Source: CAVVWJ01 sp965652025 (GTDB taxonomy: Bacteria > Gemmatimonadota > Gemmatimonadetes > Gemmatimonadales > GWC2-71-9). From it: 64,000 bases of DNA. The first letter of the stretch is position 1; every line of letters starts with the position of its first letter. Below, in pieces: positions 25,244 through 34,423 of this stretch. The position numbers and the translations under genes were made by a program. Below the pieces are notes generated by a model. It made no database searches, was not told the origin of the DNA, and worked only from the letters and a program-made list of their open reading frames with translations. The stretch spans positions 1 through 64,000 of the forward strand of contig CBFGTM010000005.1 of assembly GCA_965652025.1 (NCBI GenBank). The letters are read 5' to 3'.

Positions 25244-26236
25244 TCAGTCGCCGACGAGCGCCCGCCTGTCCTCAAGCTCCTTGAAGAGCCGGCTCTCCCG
25301 GGGATTCCGAGCAGCACGCTGGCGGAAATAATCGATGGTCTGCGCCAGACCCTCGGCTAAACCGATCTTCGGCTCCCAACCCAGCCACTCGCGGGCGCGG
25401 GTGATGTCCGGTTTCCGCTGGGTTGGATCGTCCTCTGGCAGCGGTCGGTAACTGATCTTGACGTCGCCGCCGACCATGCGGAGAACCTCGTCGGCCAACT
25501 GGCGAATAGTGAACTCGACCGGGTTGCCCAGATTCACCGGCTGGTGTCTCTCCGAGGCGGCCATGAGGCGGATCAGCCCATCGACCAGCTCGTCCACATA
25601 GCAGAAGGATCGAGTCTGTTCACCCGACCCATACACCGTCAGCTCCTGGCCGCGTAGTGCCTGTACAATGAAGTTGGAAACTACCCGGCCATCGTTCTCC
25701 GCCATCCGGGGCCCATAGGTATTGAAGATTCGGGCGATGCGAATGTCCACCTTGTCCTGACGGTGGTAGTCCATCATCAGTGTTTCGGCGATCCGCTTGC
25801 CCTCATCGTAGCAGGAGCGGGGGCCGATCGGGTTGACGTTGCCCCAGTAGCTCTCCATCTGAGGATGCACGGTCGGGTCACCATAGACTTCGGAGGTCGA
25901 GGCCTGAAGGATCCGGGCGCGCAAGCGCTTGGCCAGCACCAGCATGTTGATGGTGCCGAGGACATTGGATTTGACCGTCTTGACCGGGTTGTACTGGTAG
26001 TGGATCGGCGCCGCGGGGCAGGCCAGGTTGTAGATCTGGTCCACCTCGAGGAAGAGAGGCTCGGTGACGTCGTGCCGGAGCACTTCGAACCGCCGGTAGT
26101 CGAGCAAGTGCTCGATATTTTCCCGACGTCCGGTGAAGAAGTTATCCAGGGCAATGACGTGGTGGCCGTCCTTGAGCAGCCGCTCGCAGAGGTGAGAGCC
26201 GATAAAGCCGGCACCGCCGGTCACGAGGATGCGCAT
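25244..26236 (-). CDS. UDP-glucuronate decarboxylase (UDP-xylose synthase-like)
   Basis: This short-chain dehydrogenase of 330 residues matches UDP-glucuronic acid decarboxylases, which oxidise and decarboxylate UDP-GlcA to a 4-keto-pentose and usually reduce it to UDP-xylose. The NAD loop TGGAGFIGS is at residues 6-14, DNFFTGRRENIEHL at 31, STSEVYG at 113-119, and the catalytic Tyr143 and Lys147. NTYGPRM and the C-terminal DITRAREWLGWEP are also typical. The ATG at 26236 is the only start consistent with the Rossmann fold. It supplies a pentose precursor next to amino-sugar genes. Confidence 0.9.
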   Translation of the reverse strand: MRILVTGGAGFIGSHLCERLLKDGHHVIALDNFFTGRRENIEHLLDYRRFEVLRHDVTEPLFLEVDQIYNLACPAAPIHYQYNPVKTVKSNVLGTINMLVLAKRLRARILQASTSEVYGDPTVHPQMESYWGNVNPIGPRSCYDEGKRIAETLMMDYHRQDKVDIRIARIFNTYGPRMAENDGRVVSNFIVQALRGQELTVYGSGEQTRSFCYVDELVDGLIRLMAASERHQPVNLGNPVEFTIRQLADEVLRMVGGDVKISYRPLPEDDPTQRKPDITRAREWLGWEPKIGLAEGLAQTIDYFRQRAARNPRESRLFKELEDRRALVGD

Positions 26237-26581
26237 GGTCCCGTTCGAGTTGAGGGGTGGATACCGCCCTTGACAACCAAGCCTAATTTCGTGTGACCAC
26301 CCAGGGCATCTTCCATACCCTCGAGGGTCTTTCTGAACGTGCCCGACGGCGACTCCAACTTGTTGTAACCTATCACCACCCGGATTGTGCCAGCCGTCCC
26401 CCGAGTCCGGCCTGCAGGCCAGTGTTGCACCGGTGCTACAGTTATCTATGGGGGCCTCGGGAGGGACACCACCGTAGGGTGAAAACTCCTGCATTCTTGT
26501 TGAACTTACGTTCCGATCTTCCAGCCGGCTAGATACTCTCGCACGCCCTGACCGCTCTCTCTTCAAGCTCGCGGGCGCGGC
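26237..26581. other. Non-coding stretch with two palindromes
   Basis: No credible gene is seen. The minus-strand frame at 26221-26430 lacks a ribosome site and recognisable motifs. Two perfect palindromes lie close together, GGCCTGCAGGCC (26409-26420) and GCACCGGTGC (26427-26436). This is where the promoter of the decarboxylase gene should be, but no clear -35/-10 pair was found. Confidence 0.5.
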
Positions 26582-27292
26582 TTAGAGGCACCGCCGGAGC
26601 TCCAGCACCTGAATCAAGTTGGCCCATATCGTCCGGAAGTTGTTGACTTTCGAATGGCCAGCAAGCCGCGGCCGGATCCCGGTCGGAATGCTGGTTACCC
26701 GGTAGCCGCCCCGGGAGGTGCGAATGATGAGCTCCATCAACACAGCCCAGCCTCGCCCCTCCGACTCCAATTCGATTTTTTCGAGTAACCCTCGGCGGAA
26801 CATCAGCACGCCTTGGAAGGTGGGCAGTGAGCCGAACAGGGCTCGATAGAGCAGGCGCTCGAGCAGCGATAGCATTCGGGAGAGAACCATGCCTGCCCGC
26901 CTCGGGATGTACCCCAATACCATATCCTGGCTTGGCATGGCCGCTAACAGCTGCTCGATGGAGGACGCCGGAAATTGACCATCCGCGGGAAAGAAGGTGA
27001 GATAAAGTCCCCGTGCCTCGGCAAAGCCGGTGCGATAGACCGCGCCGAGGCCGCCATTGGGCGTATGGTGGATGACTCGCACCTGCTGACTTTGCCGAGC
27101 CAAATCGTCGGCAATCTGACCAGTGCCGTCGGTGCTGCCATCGTCGATAATCAGCAACTCGTACTCAATCCCAAGCCGCTGAACCGCCGCGGTAATCTCA
27201 TCCGCGACGATCTTCAAAGAATCGGCCTCATTGTAGGCCATGATGACAATGGAAAGCTGGAACGACGGCTCTGGAGGGGATGTCTCGACCAT
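26582..27292 (-). CDS. Family 2 glycosyltransferase (polyprenyl-phosphate sugar transferase-like)
   Basis: The 236-residue GT-A enzyme has LSIVIMAYNEADSL near residue 12, the nucleotide-binding LIIDDGSTDGT near 47, and a FFPADGQF motif near 105. It resembles dolichyl-phosphate mannose synthase and ArnC-like enzymes, which place a sugar on a polyprenyl phosphate at the inner membrane face, but lacks their C-terminal membrane helices. The ATG at 27292 has a GGAG site and lies 31 bp after the formyltransferase stop. Likely substrate is the amino sugar made by the three genes upstream; this is inference. Confidence 0.85.
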   Translation of the reverse strand: MVETSPPEPSFQLSIVIMAYNEADSLKIVADEITAAVQRLGIEYELLIIDDGSTDGTGQIADDLARQSQQVRVIHHTPNGGLGAVYRTGFAEARGLYLTFFPADGQFPASSIEQLLAAMPSQDMVLGYIPRRAGMVLSRMLSLLERLLYRALFGSLPTFQGVLMFRRGLLEKIELESEGRGWAVLMELIIRTSRGGYRVTSIPTGIRPRLAGHSKVNNFRTIWANLIQVLELRRCL

Positions 27293-27323
27293 CAAGAACG
27301 CTCCGGGCCGCGCGAGCAGGACC

Positions 27324-28217
27324 TCACCCAGGTACCACGCCCTGATGCAGTCGTTCGCGCGAGCTCCGCAGAACAGCGCCGGGTGCACCGCGGCGACCGC
27401 GGTACTCAATCTCTTGCAGCCAGAGAAGTCCTTCACCCGTCGCGACCGCAACATCATTGTTGTCGCGTCCGACGACTTGCCCTGGGACCGCACAGGAGTG
27501 CTCGCGCCAAGGGCCTGGTCGTGCGCGCCAGACGACCAGATGCTCGCCGCGATATTGAGCAAAGGCGCCGACAAAAGGCTCGCTAGATGCGCGCACGAGT
27601 CGCCAGATGTAGTCGGCTGGACGCCACCATTCGATCCGGCCATCCTCCGGGCTGCGGGGGTAGCAATGGAGGGGGGTGCCGGTTTGCGGCACGGGAGAGT
27701 TAGCACCGAGAAGGTTGCTGAGAACCTCGCTGAACATACCGGGTACGTCACGGCGGAGAGCGGCGTAGAGATCCCCGATGTACGTTTCTGGAAGCAGAGG
27801 GAGACGACGCTTGAGAAAGATGGGACCCGAGTCGAGCCCTGCATCCATCCGATGTATGGTCAGGGCAACGGAGGATTCTCCGTTCAGTATCGCCCAAGCA
27901 AATGGCGCATTCCCGCGATACCGCGGAAGATCACCTCCATGGGCGTTGAGAATACCATGCGGAAAGAGGGCCAACGTTTCTGGAGGTAGTCGGGTAGGCC
28001 AGTTGACGCTTACCGCCACATCCGCATCGAGCCGCGTCGGATCCTCCGTCAGTTCACTACCTAGGTCGCGGGCACACGCGACCCAGTGGTCACGCGTGAG
28101 GTCCGACTCTGCGTTCTCGGGTGCAATCGCAATGCCCACGATCCGGTGCCCCTGGTTGTGAAGCAGGCGAACCGTATCAAGCAGCACGGGGCCACGTCCG
28201 ATGGCCGCGACGTTCAT
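27324..28217 (-). CDS. Sugar N-formyltransferase, ArnA N-domain-like
   Basis: The 297-residue protein belongs to the formyltransferase fold. Asn91, His93 and Asp129 have the same spacing as the catalytic trio of ArnA (102, 104, 140), and HGGDLPRYRGNAPFAWAILNGE plus TIHRMDAGLDSGPI follow the family. The C-terminal half (SSEPFVGAFAQYRGEHLVVW) also matches the ArnA N-terminal enzyme better than Fmt. It should move a formyl group from N10-formyl-tetrahydrofolate to a nucleotide-linked amino sugar. It overlaps the aminotransferase by four bases, supporting a shared pathway. Confidence 0.82.
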   Translation of the reverse strand: MNVAAIGRGPVLLDTVRLLHNQGHRIVGIAIAPENAESDLTRDHWVACARDLGSELTEDPTRLDADVAVSVNWPTRLPPETLALFPHGILNAHGGDLPRYRGNAPFAWAILNGESSVALTIHRMDAGLDSGPIFLKRRLPLLPETYIGDLYAALRRDVPGMFSEVLSNLLGANSPVPQTGTPLHCYPRSPEDGRIEWWRPADYIWRLVRASSEPFVGAFAQYRGEHLVVWRARPGPWREHSCAVPGQVVGRDNNDVAVATGEGLLWLQEIEYRGRRGAPGAVLRSSRERLHQGVVPG

Positions 28218-29368
28218 CGGCGATTTAACACTTCCTCCAGGAGTGCCGCCACCACTTTCCGCTGCTCGTCTGCGGTGATCCTGGAATGCATTGGGAGTGC
28301 TATCGCCCGAGCGGCCAGATCATCGGTCACCGGGAAGTCGCCGTTGGTATATCCTCCCTGCTTGGCCCAGAACCTTGTGAGCGGCACATGGTGGGTTCCG
28401 ATTCCGACCTCGATTGAGCGGCCGCGAAGTCGGGATATGATCTGTGGCTGTTGGTCTGCCGCCACCCGGGGCAGCAGGACGACATATGCCTGGTATATGT
28501 GCGCTGACGGCTCGAGCGCCAGCGGCTTCCGTATTTCAGTCCCGTCCAGCAGGCGATCATATTCCTCGGCTACACGGCGCCTGTGGCCGAGCAGCTCGGA
28601 GAGTCGCTGCATCTGGACCAGGCCCATGGCGGCTTGAAATTCAGTGAGTCGGTAGTTGAAACCGGGCGCGACGAACTCCGGGCTGGAGGATAACGGATCG
28701 AGGCCATGGTTGCGCAGAGTTCGAACCCGACGAGCGAGCTCTGGCCGGCTGGTCGTCACTGCTCCTCCCTCTCCGGTCGTGATCACTTTTCGAGGGTGGA
28801 AACTGAAACATCCCAGCACCCCCCAGGCTCCAGCTGGCCGGCCCTGAAGCCAAGCTCCCAAGGCGCAGGCCGCATCCTCGATGACGTAGGCATCATGACG
28901 CGTAGCCACGTCCAGAATTGCGGGCATATCCGCCATCCCGCCGAAAGCGTGCACCGGCAGGATGGCCTTTACCCGCCCGAGCGGCCGCAGTGCATCGGCG
29001 AGACGCTCAGGGTCCATGTTGAAGGTGCGCTCATCTATGTCGACGAACAGCGGTTGCGCACCACACAGCCCGACCGCATTGGCGGTCGCCGGCCAGGAAT
29101 AGGTCGGAACGGCCACCACGTCGCCAGGACGGACGCCTAGAGCCAAGAGAGCGAGGTGCAATGCCGCCGTGCCGCTACTCACTACAATCGCATCGGAGCT
29201 TCTCGCCGCGGCAGCAATTTGACCCTCGAAGGCCCGAACCCGCTCCCCCTGCACCAAGAATCCGGACTGCAGGACCTGTGATATTGCCTCCACCTCCTCG
29301 GCCCCAATCGAGGGAGAACCTAGGCGGATTAGGCTTTTGTCTCGCCCGCTGCCTGGGTCCGATACCAT
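28214..29368 (-). CDS. DegT/DnrJ/EryC1/StrS-family sugar aminotransferase
   Basis: PLP-dependent enzymes of this family transaminate 4-keto nucleotide sugars. The 384-residue protein has SSGTAALHLALLALG near residue 64, IEDAACALGA near 163, and FSFHPRKVITTGEGG near 188 in which Lys194 should bind PLP. It sits between a decarboxylase/epimerase and a formyltransferase, so an ArnB-like role (UDP-4-keto-arabinose to UDP-Ara4N) is attractive, although perosamine- or viosamine-type reactions are equally compatible with the family. The start overlaps the upstream gene by 40 bp; no better start is visible. Confidence 0.88.
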   Translation of the reverse strand: MVSDPGSGRDKSLIRLGSPSIGAEEVEAISQVLQSGFLVQGERVRAFEGQIAAAARSSDAIVVSSGTAALHLALLALGVRPGDVVAVPTYSWPATANAVGLCGAQPLFVDIDERTFNMDPERLADALRPLGRVKAILPVHAFGGMADMPAILDVATRHDAYVIEDAACALGAWLQGRPAGAWGVLGCFSFHPRKVITTGEGGAVTTSRPELARRVRTLRNHGLDPLSSSPEFVAPGFNYRLTEFQAAMGLVQMQRLSELLGHRRRVAEEYDRLLDGTEIRKPLALEPSAHIYQAYVVLLPRVAADQQPQIISRLRGRSIEVGIGTHHVPLTRFWAKQGGYTNGDFPVTDDLAARAIALPMHSRITADEQRKVVAALLEEVLNRR

Positions 29369-30315
29369 TGGATCGTCCGTTGAAGGCCGTCTTCCAGGTC
29401 GACCTGCGGCTCATACCCGAGCAGTCGTCGAGCCTTCTCAATGTTGGGAATCCGCAACTCCACGTCCGTCTGGTCCCACGGTATGAATGACATTTTTGAC
29501 CGGGAACCGGAGAGGCGCACAATTTGCATTGCCAAGTTGTAGATGGTCACGACGCTGCGCGGATTTCCGATGTTGAATGCCTGACCAATCGCCTCGTCCC
29601 GTTCGAGGCAGGCCAAGAGCCCGGTGGCCATGTCATCCACGTAGCACCATGCTCGAATTTGACTTCCGTCGTTGTGAATCGTGATGTCCTCACCGCGGAG
29701 CGCCTGGACGATAAAGCGGTGAATTGCCCCCTCGCCGATCTGGCCTGGACCATAGATGTTGAACGGTCGAACCGAGACGGCGGGTATGCGGAATTGCTTG
29801 TGGTAGTTGTGAGCGAGGTGCTCAGTCGCGAGCTTACTGACCGCATAGGTCCAGCGAGCTTCACCGACAGCTCCGAGGCTGGTCAGATCGGCTTCCCGCA
29901 CGTTGTACGCGTAGGCCCCGAACACCTCGCTGGTAGAGAAGTCCACGAATCGCTCGAGACGCGGCTGTCGGCGGGCAGCCTCCAGCATGTTATACGTGCC
30001 CAGGATCGCCACCTTCATGGTGTCGACGGGCATCCGAAGCACCGTATCCACTCCGGCGATCGCCGCCAGGTGAACAATGATCTCGCAGCCTTCTGCGGCG
30101 GCGTGGGCTGCGTCCGGATCGGTGACGTCCCCGCAGATGATCTTCACGTTGGGATGATCTGAGAGACGGGTATGACGCAGCGCGTTGCGGTGGTAATTGT
30201 CCAGGATGACGATCTCGTTCTGATCCACTAAGCGCCCCGCCAGCGTCGTCCCGATGAAGCCCGCGCCTCCTGTGAGAAGGATCTTTTTGCCTTGAATCAC
30301 TGACCCTCCTGCCAC
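29329..30315 (-). CDS. NAD-dependent nucleotide-sugar epimerase/decarboxylase-like protein
   Basis: The 328-residue extended SDR has TGGAGFIG at 15-22, STSEVFG at 127-133, and Tyr157-x3-Lys161 in WTYAVSK. The serine-glutamate of the STSE motif, the RPFNIYGPG segment and an arginine before the C-terminal PNIEKARRLLGYEP recall the ArnA decarboxylase domain and UDP-xylose synthases more than GalE. Either a UDP-GlcA decarboxylase or a C4 epimerase is possible. It is first in the minus-strand sugar operon; a large membrane protein gene runs divergently 74 bp away. Confidence 0.82.
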   Translation of the reverse strand: MAGGSVIQGKKILLTGGAGFIGTTLAGRLVDQNEIVILDNYHRNALRHTRLSDHPNVKIICGDVTDPDAAHAAAEGCEIIVHLAAIAGVDTVLRMPVDTMKVAILGTYNMLEAARRQPRLERFVDFSTSEVFGAYAYNVREADLTSLGAVGEARWTYAVSKLATEHLAHNYHKQFRIPAVSVRPFNIYGPGQIGEGAIHRFIVQALRGEDITIHNDGSQIRAWCYVDDMATGLLACLERDEAIGQAFNIGNPRSVVTIYNLAMQIVRLSGSRSKMSFIPWDQTDVELRIPNIEKARRLLGYEPQVDLEDGLQRTIQWYRTQAAGETKA

Positions 30316-30389
30316 TGGGGAGCCGCGTTGTTGACTCGGGAAGACTTACCACCAAGCTGTGATGCGAGAATATCGGAGGTGGTGCAAAG

Positions 30390-32003
30390 ATGATGCCCAG
30401 CTTGGAACAGGCAAGGTCATGGCCCACCAGATCGCGGGGGGACGCCAAGCAGACCCGGGCTGCCTTCGGTCGGGCGGCGATCCTGGCAATTGGGATCGCG
30501 TTGACGGCGATCATCTATCTGCCATTTGCCGCCAGGCCCTTCGATGTGCTGGACTTCGGGGAATTTCTACCCCTGATCCGCAGCAATCCAACATTCCTCA
30601 CTCAGCTAAAAGCGCTACTCCGCTACTATGTCGAGGATCAGGGCCGGCTTAACGTGATACCGTATTTCTTTATTGTCACCAAGTGGTTCTTCTTCGGGTG
30701 GCACGTCCCCCTGTGGCAGACTGCGCGCTTCATCGAAATGTGGCTGATCGTCGCCGGCGTCTACGTCGTGCTTCGAGATCTCGGTATCGCACGTTTTGGC
30801 GCTCTATGCGGTGCCGCACTGTTTGTCGTCGCCCCTCCCGCCATGGCCGTTTGGGTAAGGCTGACCGTCGCCGAGCCCTTCGGGACCCTCCTGCTTCTCC
30901 TGGCGACACATCTGGCGACCGGATATCAGGAAGACGAACGCTGGCGCTTGCGGGCCGGTGCTATCGTTCTCCTACTTCTGGCAATTGCATTCACCAAGGA
31001 GATGCTGCTTGCCACCACGCCTTTCGTGCTCGCGGTGGCGTGCACCCGCAGCCCCGACGGACGTTTCGAGCCGCTCAGAGCCAGTCACCGCAATCGCTAC
31101 CTAGTTGGTCTTGCCGGCTCGGTCCTGTCGGTGGCGGCGATGGCCATCGTGTGGGTGGCACTCCATGCGAAAGCAGATTCCCTTGCAAGGCAATATGGTA
31201 CGGTCGCGGTTTCAATTGACAATTTTCTCGCCCCGCTCCTTCTGTTCCTGCTTCCGGGATATTCCCTCGGATTTCCCGCTTTTCCTCGGGCCTTGATCAT
31301 TGCTGACGAGGTGTTTCTGGCCATCCTCGCGGGCGGCTGGTGGCTCGCATTCAGAAACGCAGTCGACAAATCGGAGATGCGGAGGCGCCTGGCAATACCG
31401 CTCCTCCTCCTACTCCCGGCCGCATTGGTGTATGTGCCATGGCATGTTGAAGTCGCCTATGGTTTGCCTTTCCTTCTCGCCCCGGCTTTCCTACTCGGGT
31501 ACGCACTGACGTCGATTCAAGGTTTCTACAAGCGCCGCGTCGTCCTCATCGGAGCCCTCACACTTCTTATCCTGGTATCGTGCGCGATTAGCGCGCACCA
31601 CTTCGCCCGGCGCGCCCTCGCCTTGCAGCGGGTTAACGCTGCAGTCGCAGCTAGAATCGCAGCATCCACTGCACAGGACTCGACTCTCGTTACCATGGCC
31701 ACTCCGCCGAAGCTGGCCTGGATTGGCCCTGGGCCGACATTAGCTCGCTACGTGCTGGCGACGACCGGGCACCCGGTCGTAAGCCCCGTGCGAGACATCT
31801 CCTGCGCCGAGCTCGAGCCTGCCCTGCAGGCGAGCTCGAGGCTGCTCATCGTAAGCTACCATTTTCGCTGTGGCAGCCTCTCCCATCCAGATGTGATCCT
31901 TCGTCGCTACTTCCGATATCTTGACCTTTCAACCTTGGCACTCAGCGTCGACTCTGTTCGGGCTGACTTGTTGTTCCACAATCTGCGGGGTGGGTTGCCC
32001 TGA
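30390..32003 (+). CDS. Polytopic membrane protein, possible lipid-sugar-dependent glycosyltransferase
   Basis: The 537-residue product has about ten to eleven hydrophobic segments from residue 28 to 410 and a C-terminal periplasm-like domain (about 415-537). The layout of an early loop with acidic residues (FDVLDFGEFLP) between the first two segments is reminiscent of GT39/GT83-type enzymes such as ArnT, but no family could be assigned firmly. A GGAGGTG site precedes the tandem ATG start. It is divergent from the amino-sugar operon and overlaps the next gene tail to tail by 62 bp. Confidence 0.7.
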   Translation: MMPSLEQARSWPTRSRGDAKQTRAAFGRAAILAIGIALTAIIYLPFAARPFDVLDFGEFLPLIRSNPTFLTQLKALLRYYVEDQGRLNVIPYFFIVTKWFFFGWHVPLWQTARFIEMWLIVAGVYVVLRDLGIARFGALCGAALFVVAPPAMAVWVRLTVAEPFGTLLLLLATHLATGYQEDERWRLRAGAIVLLLLAIAFTKEMLLATTPFVLAVACTRSPDGRFEPLRASHRNRYLVGLAGSVLSVAAMAIVWVALHAKADSLARQYGTVAVSIDNFLAPLLLFLLPGYSLGFPAFPRALIIADEVFLAILAGGWWLAFRNAVDKSEMRRRLAIPLLLLLPAALVYVPWHVEVAYGLPFLLAPAFLLGYALTSIQGFYKRRVVLIGALTLLILVSCAISAHHFARRALALQRVNAAVAARIAASTAQDSTLVTMATPPKLAWIGPGPTLARYVLATTGHPVVSPVRDISCAELEPALQASSRLLIVSYHFRCGSLSHPDVILRRYFRYLDLSTLALSVDSVRADLLFHNLRGGLP

Positions 32004-33846
32004 ACACCTCGAACGGAGGGACTGGCGTAAGCTTCTCGTACTGACTCCGCACAGTGCCGGCGATCCGAACCGAGGCGGGAGTATTGTACTTATCCGTGGG
32101 ATCGTAAAGCACAAGCTTAGGTGGGCGACAGCGGAGCACTTGTAGCACTGAGTCGAGGTCGGCGGCGGATCTGATCCCGACTGCTGTATTGTAAAACCTG
32201 AACGGATTGGTCCGGCGGCCGAGAAAATACAACTCAGCGTTGTTTGGAAGCGCAAAGATCGTGTCGCCCAGCTGAGTCTCGCGGTCGATCAGGCCCACAA
32301 GTGACTGGTAGAGCTGGGCATCGGCGGCGTCGACGTATATCCCCGCTACAGAGGAAGGAAAGGGTGTAACGGGAAAGCGCCGTTCGCCCGCCACCCCGCC
32401 CTGAAGGTTGAGCGTCAGTGGCATTGCTGCCTGATAGTACAGTGCCACGCCGGCGATCGCGGCTGAGAGAGCCGCTACCAGTCCTCTGATGGCTGCGCGT
32501 GACTCGGCCGTTAGAAGCAAGACGGCGGCTAAGCTCAGTCCAACGGTATAAAACAGGTAAATCGGCACCTGGTAGTGCAGCGACACGAGGGCGTAGAACG
32601 TGGCAATGACCGGCAAAGGATGAATGCTCGAGCGGCTGCCGCGAACCAGGGCGCGGAACAGGAGTAGGCCCAGCAGCGCTGAAATCAGGAGCAAGGAGGT
32701 GTACAGGCCGGCATTGAGGAGTCTGTCCACCTCACCGGAATGAAAGCCACGCCAGGCCAGGATTCCGATCATGAGGTATCCCGGCCTCTTCATGAATTCC
32801 AGCCGAGGAAGGGCTAGAGCGGCGCCAAAGGTATCCTGGACCCAGCTCCCCATGGCTCCATGCGCGAGGTGGTAAGCGAAGAGCGGAAGGCCCGAGATCA
32901 GCCCACCGAGCGCGAGCTTGCCCAGGGTGGTGACTACCTCCCGGTTGGACCGGTTCGTCCGTCGCCACGCGCAAGCCAGAACTGCAAGGGGCCAGACGCC
33001 GAAGAGAACCCAGCCGAATGGGTCGGTGGCACGCAGGATGTACCCCATGAGCACGAGGGCAATGAGAGCCAGGATTGCCCACGCCAATACTGGACGGTCT
33101 CGGCCGACACTCCCGGGCTTCTCCAGAACCAGGAAGACCAGCACCCCAGCGGCGAGGAAGACGCCCGAAAGCTGGCGGAACAGGAAGGCAGTGCCAAGCA
33201 AGATCCCAGTTACGACATCTCGCGACGCAAGTCCTACCCGGCTCCACGAAAGCCAGGCAATCGTCACGACTGCCAGGAACAAGATGTACCAGTTTGCAGT
33301 TGGGTTCAGAAACTGAACGAAACCCAGCGACGTGAGTGCCAGAGCGCTCACGATGGCTGTAGTAAATCCCCGATTCCGAAGAATCAGGAACATGAGTCCT
33401 GCTTGAATGACGGTCAGCATCGCCAGCGGATACCGCATGCTGACTATCCGGACGCCAAAGAGCGAGAAGGCAGCCGCATTCGCGAGGTTGACATAGCCGG
33501 GATAGAGGTCCTGAACGTCTCGATGGAGCACCTGACCCAGCAGGATGCGCTCGGCAACGTGGGCGTAGAGCCCCTCATCGGCCGGCGCCCAAAAGCGATT
33601 GTGATAGATGATCATGACGATGGTGCTGATCAGCACCACCAGAATGAGAGCGGCCCCGGACCGCAGATCCCAGGGGCCGGAGCTCCATCCGGAGTTGTCG
33701 CAGCTACCGCCGAGACGGGGGTTTTTTTGGCTCAGCTGTCGCTGGCGGGGAGTCGGAGCCGCCCGACTCTTCTGGGGTCGGAGTTTCAACTCGGCTCTCG
33801 GGTGGCTCCGGTAGGGTAAGGGTACTCTGGCCCCGGGAATCGACAC
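31942..33846 (-). CDS. Polytopic membrane protein, GT39/PMT-like
   Basis: Up to 634 residues with a positively charged N-terminus, a first membrane segment near residue 65, then the loop FWAPADEGLYAHVAERILLGQ, whose acidic residues are in the place of the catalytic Asp/Glu of GT39 mannosyltransferase-like proteins. About eleven more hydrophobic segments follow, with a soluble C-terminal domain. The GTG start at 33846 is uncertain: it lies 143 bp inside the preceding gene, yet no start is available nearer the first membrane segment. The acceptor is unknown. Confidence 0.72.
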   Translation of the reverse strand: MSIPGARVPLPYRSHPRAELKLRPQKSRAAPTPRQRQLSQKNPRLGGSCDNSGWSSGPWDLRSGAALILVVLISTIVMIIYHNRFWAPADEGLYAHVAERILLGQVLHRDVQDLYPGYVNLANAAAFSLFGVRIVSMRYPLAMLTVIQAGLMFLILRNRGFTTAIVSALALTSLGFVQFLNPTANWYILFLAVVTIAWLSWSRVGLASRDVVTGILLGTAFLFRQLSGVFLAAGVLVFLVLEKPGSVGRDRPVLAWAILALIALVLMGYILRATDPFGWVLFGVWPLAVLACAWRRTNRSNREVVTTLGKLALGGLISGLPLFAYHLAHGAMGSWVQDTFGAALALPRLEFMKRPGYLMIGILAWRGFHSGEVDRLLNAGLYTSLLLISALLGLLLFRALVRGSRSSIHPLPVIATFYALVSLHYQVPIYLFYTVGLSLAAVLLLTAESRAAIRGLVAALSAAIAGVALYYQAAMPLTLNLQGGVAGERRFPVTPFPSSVAGIYVDAADAQLYQSLVGLIDRETQLGDTIFALPNNAELYFLGRRTNPFRFYNTAVGIRSAADLDSVLQVLRCRPPKLVLYDPTDKYNTPASVRIAGTVRSQYEKLTPVPPFEVFRATHPADCGTTSQPEQSRR

Positions 33847-34423
33847 CCATGCCGACCTTGGCGTCCCCGGATCTATCGGCGAAGACCAGAGTGGAGGAGC
33901 CGCCTCGTACCAGACTCAGAACCGTTCGGGTGGTCCCGTTCTCATCGGCAAGCAGCAGGCTGACCGTCTGGTCCGGCAGCAGACCCAACACGGCACGAGA
34001 GCGCCCGGCGGAATCCCGGATGGTGATTCCCGATGCTCCATCAGGCAGCGAGGCCAGGCTCAAGCCGGCCTTGCTGCCGGGTGAGTGGAGGCTCAGGCGC
34101 ATGGCTCCATTCTGCGAAGCCCCCCAGGTACCGCGTATCGCTCCGTTGGCGTCACGCAGCAGGAACTGTTTCGCCTCGACGACCTCGGCCACGGTGCCGG
34201 GCAAACCGTGGTTGGCGGACACGATCACCAGCGCGGTGGCCAGCCCCAGCAGTAACGCCCCGGTAACGACGGTTCCCATCCAGAGGCGCCGCAGCCGGCG
34301 ATTCTCCCGGGCCTGTTCCTCAATGCGAACCGTCAGGCCCCGCTCCAGCTCGTGCATCTGCCGCCGGACCGGATCTGGAGGCACCTCTGGCTTGAACGGA
34401 TCGCCCTGCTTAATGCCGGTCAT
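33704..34423 (-). CDS. Single-pass membrane protein with repeated RDxxG/DENG strands
   Basis: From the ATG at 34423 the 239-residue protein has a charged helical N-terminal part (about 1-45), one membrane segment (about 47-70, VTGALLLGLATALVIV), and an exported domain of short beta units such as LLRDANGAIRGTWG, IRDSAGRSRAVLG and LLADENGTTRTVLS. The tail is rich in Pro, Glu and Ser. No named family is recognised. It overlaps the AAA+ ATPase gene by four bases and follows the pilus genes, so a role in pilus assembly or anchoring is possible but unproven. Confidence 0.75.
   Translation of the reverse strand: MTGIKQGDPFKPEVPPDPVRRQMHELERGLTVRIEEQARENRRLRRLWMGTVVTGALLLGLATALVIVSANHGLPGTVAEVVEAKQFLLRDANGAIRGTWGASQNGAMRLSLHSPGSKAGLSLASLPDGASGITIRDSAGRSRAVLGLLPDQTVSLLLADENGTTRTVLSLVRGGSSTLVFADRSGDAKVGMGVDSRGQSTLTLPEPPESRVETPTPEESGGSDSPPATAEPKKPPSRR

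Noticed and set aside
26221..26430. Small minus-strand frame overlapping the start of the decarboxylase gene
   Set aside because: No ribosome binding site, overlaps the secure start of the decarboxylase and shows no family motif.
32860..33819. 319-codon plus-strand open frame opposite the GT39-like gene
   Set aside because: Very polar, repetitive composition mirrors the hydrophobic codons of the membrane protein on the other strand; it is a shadow frame.
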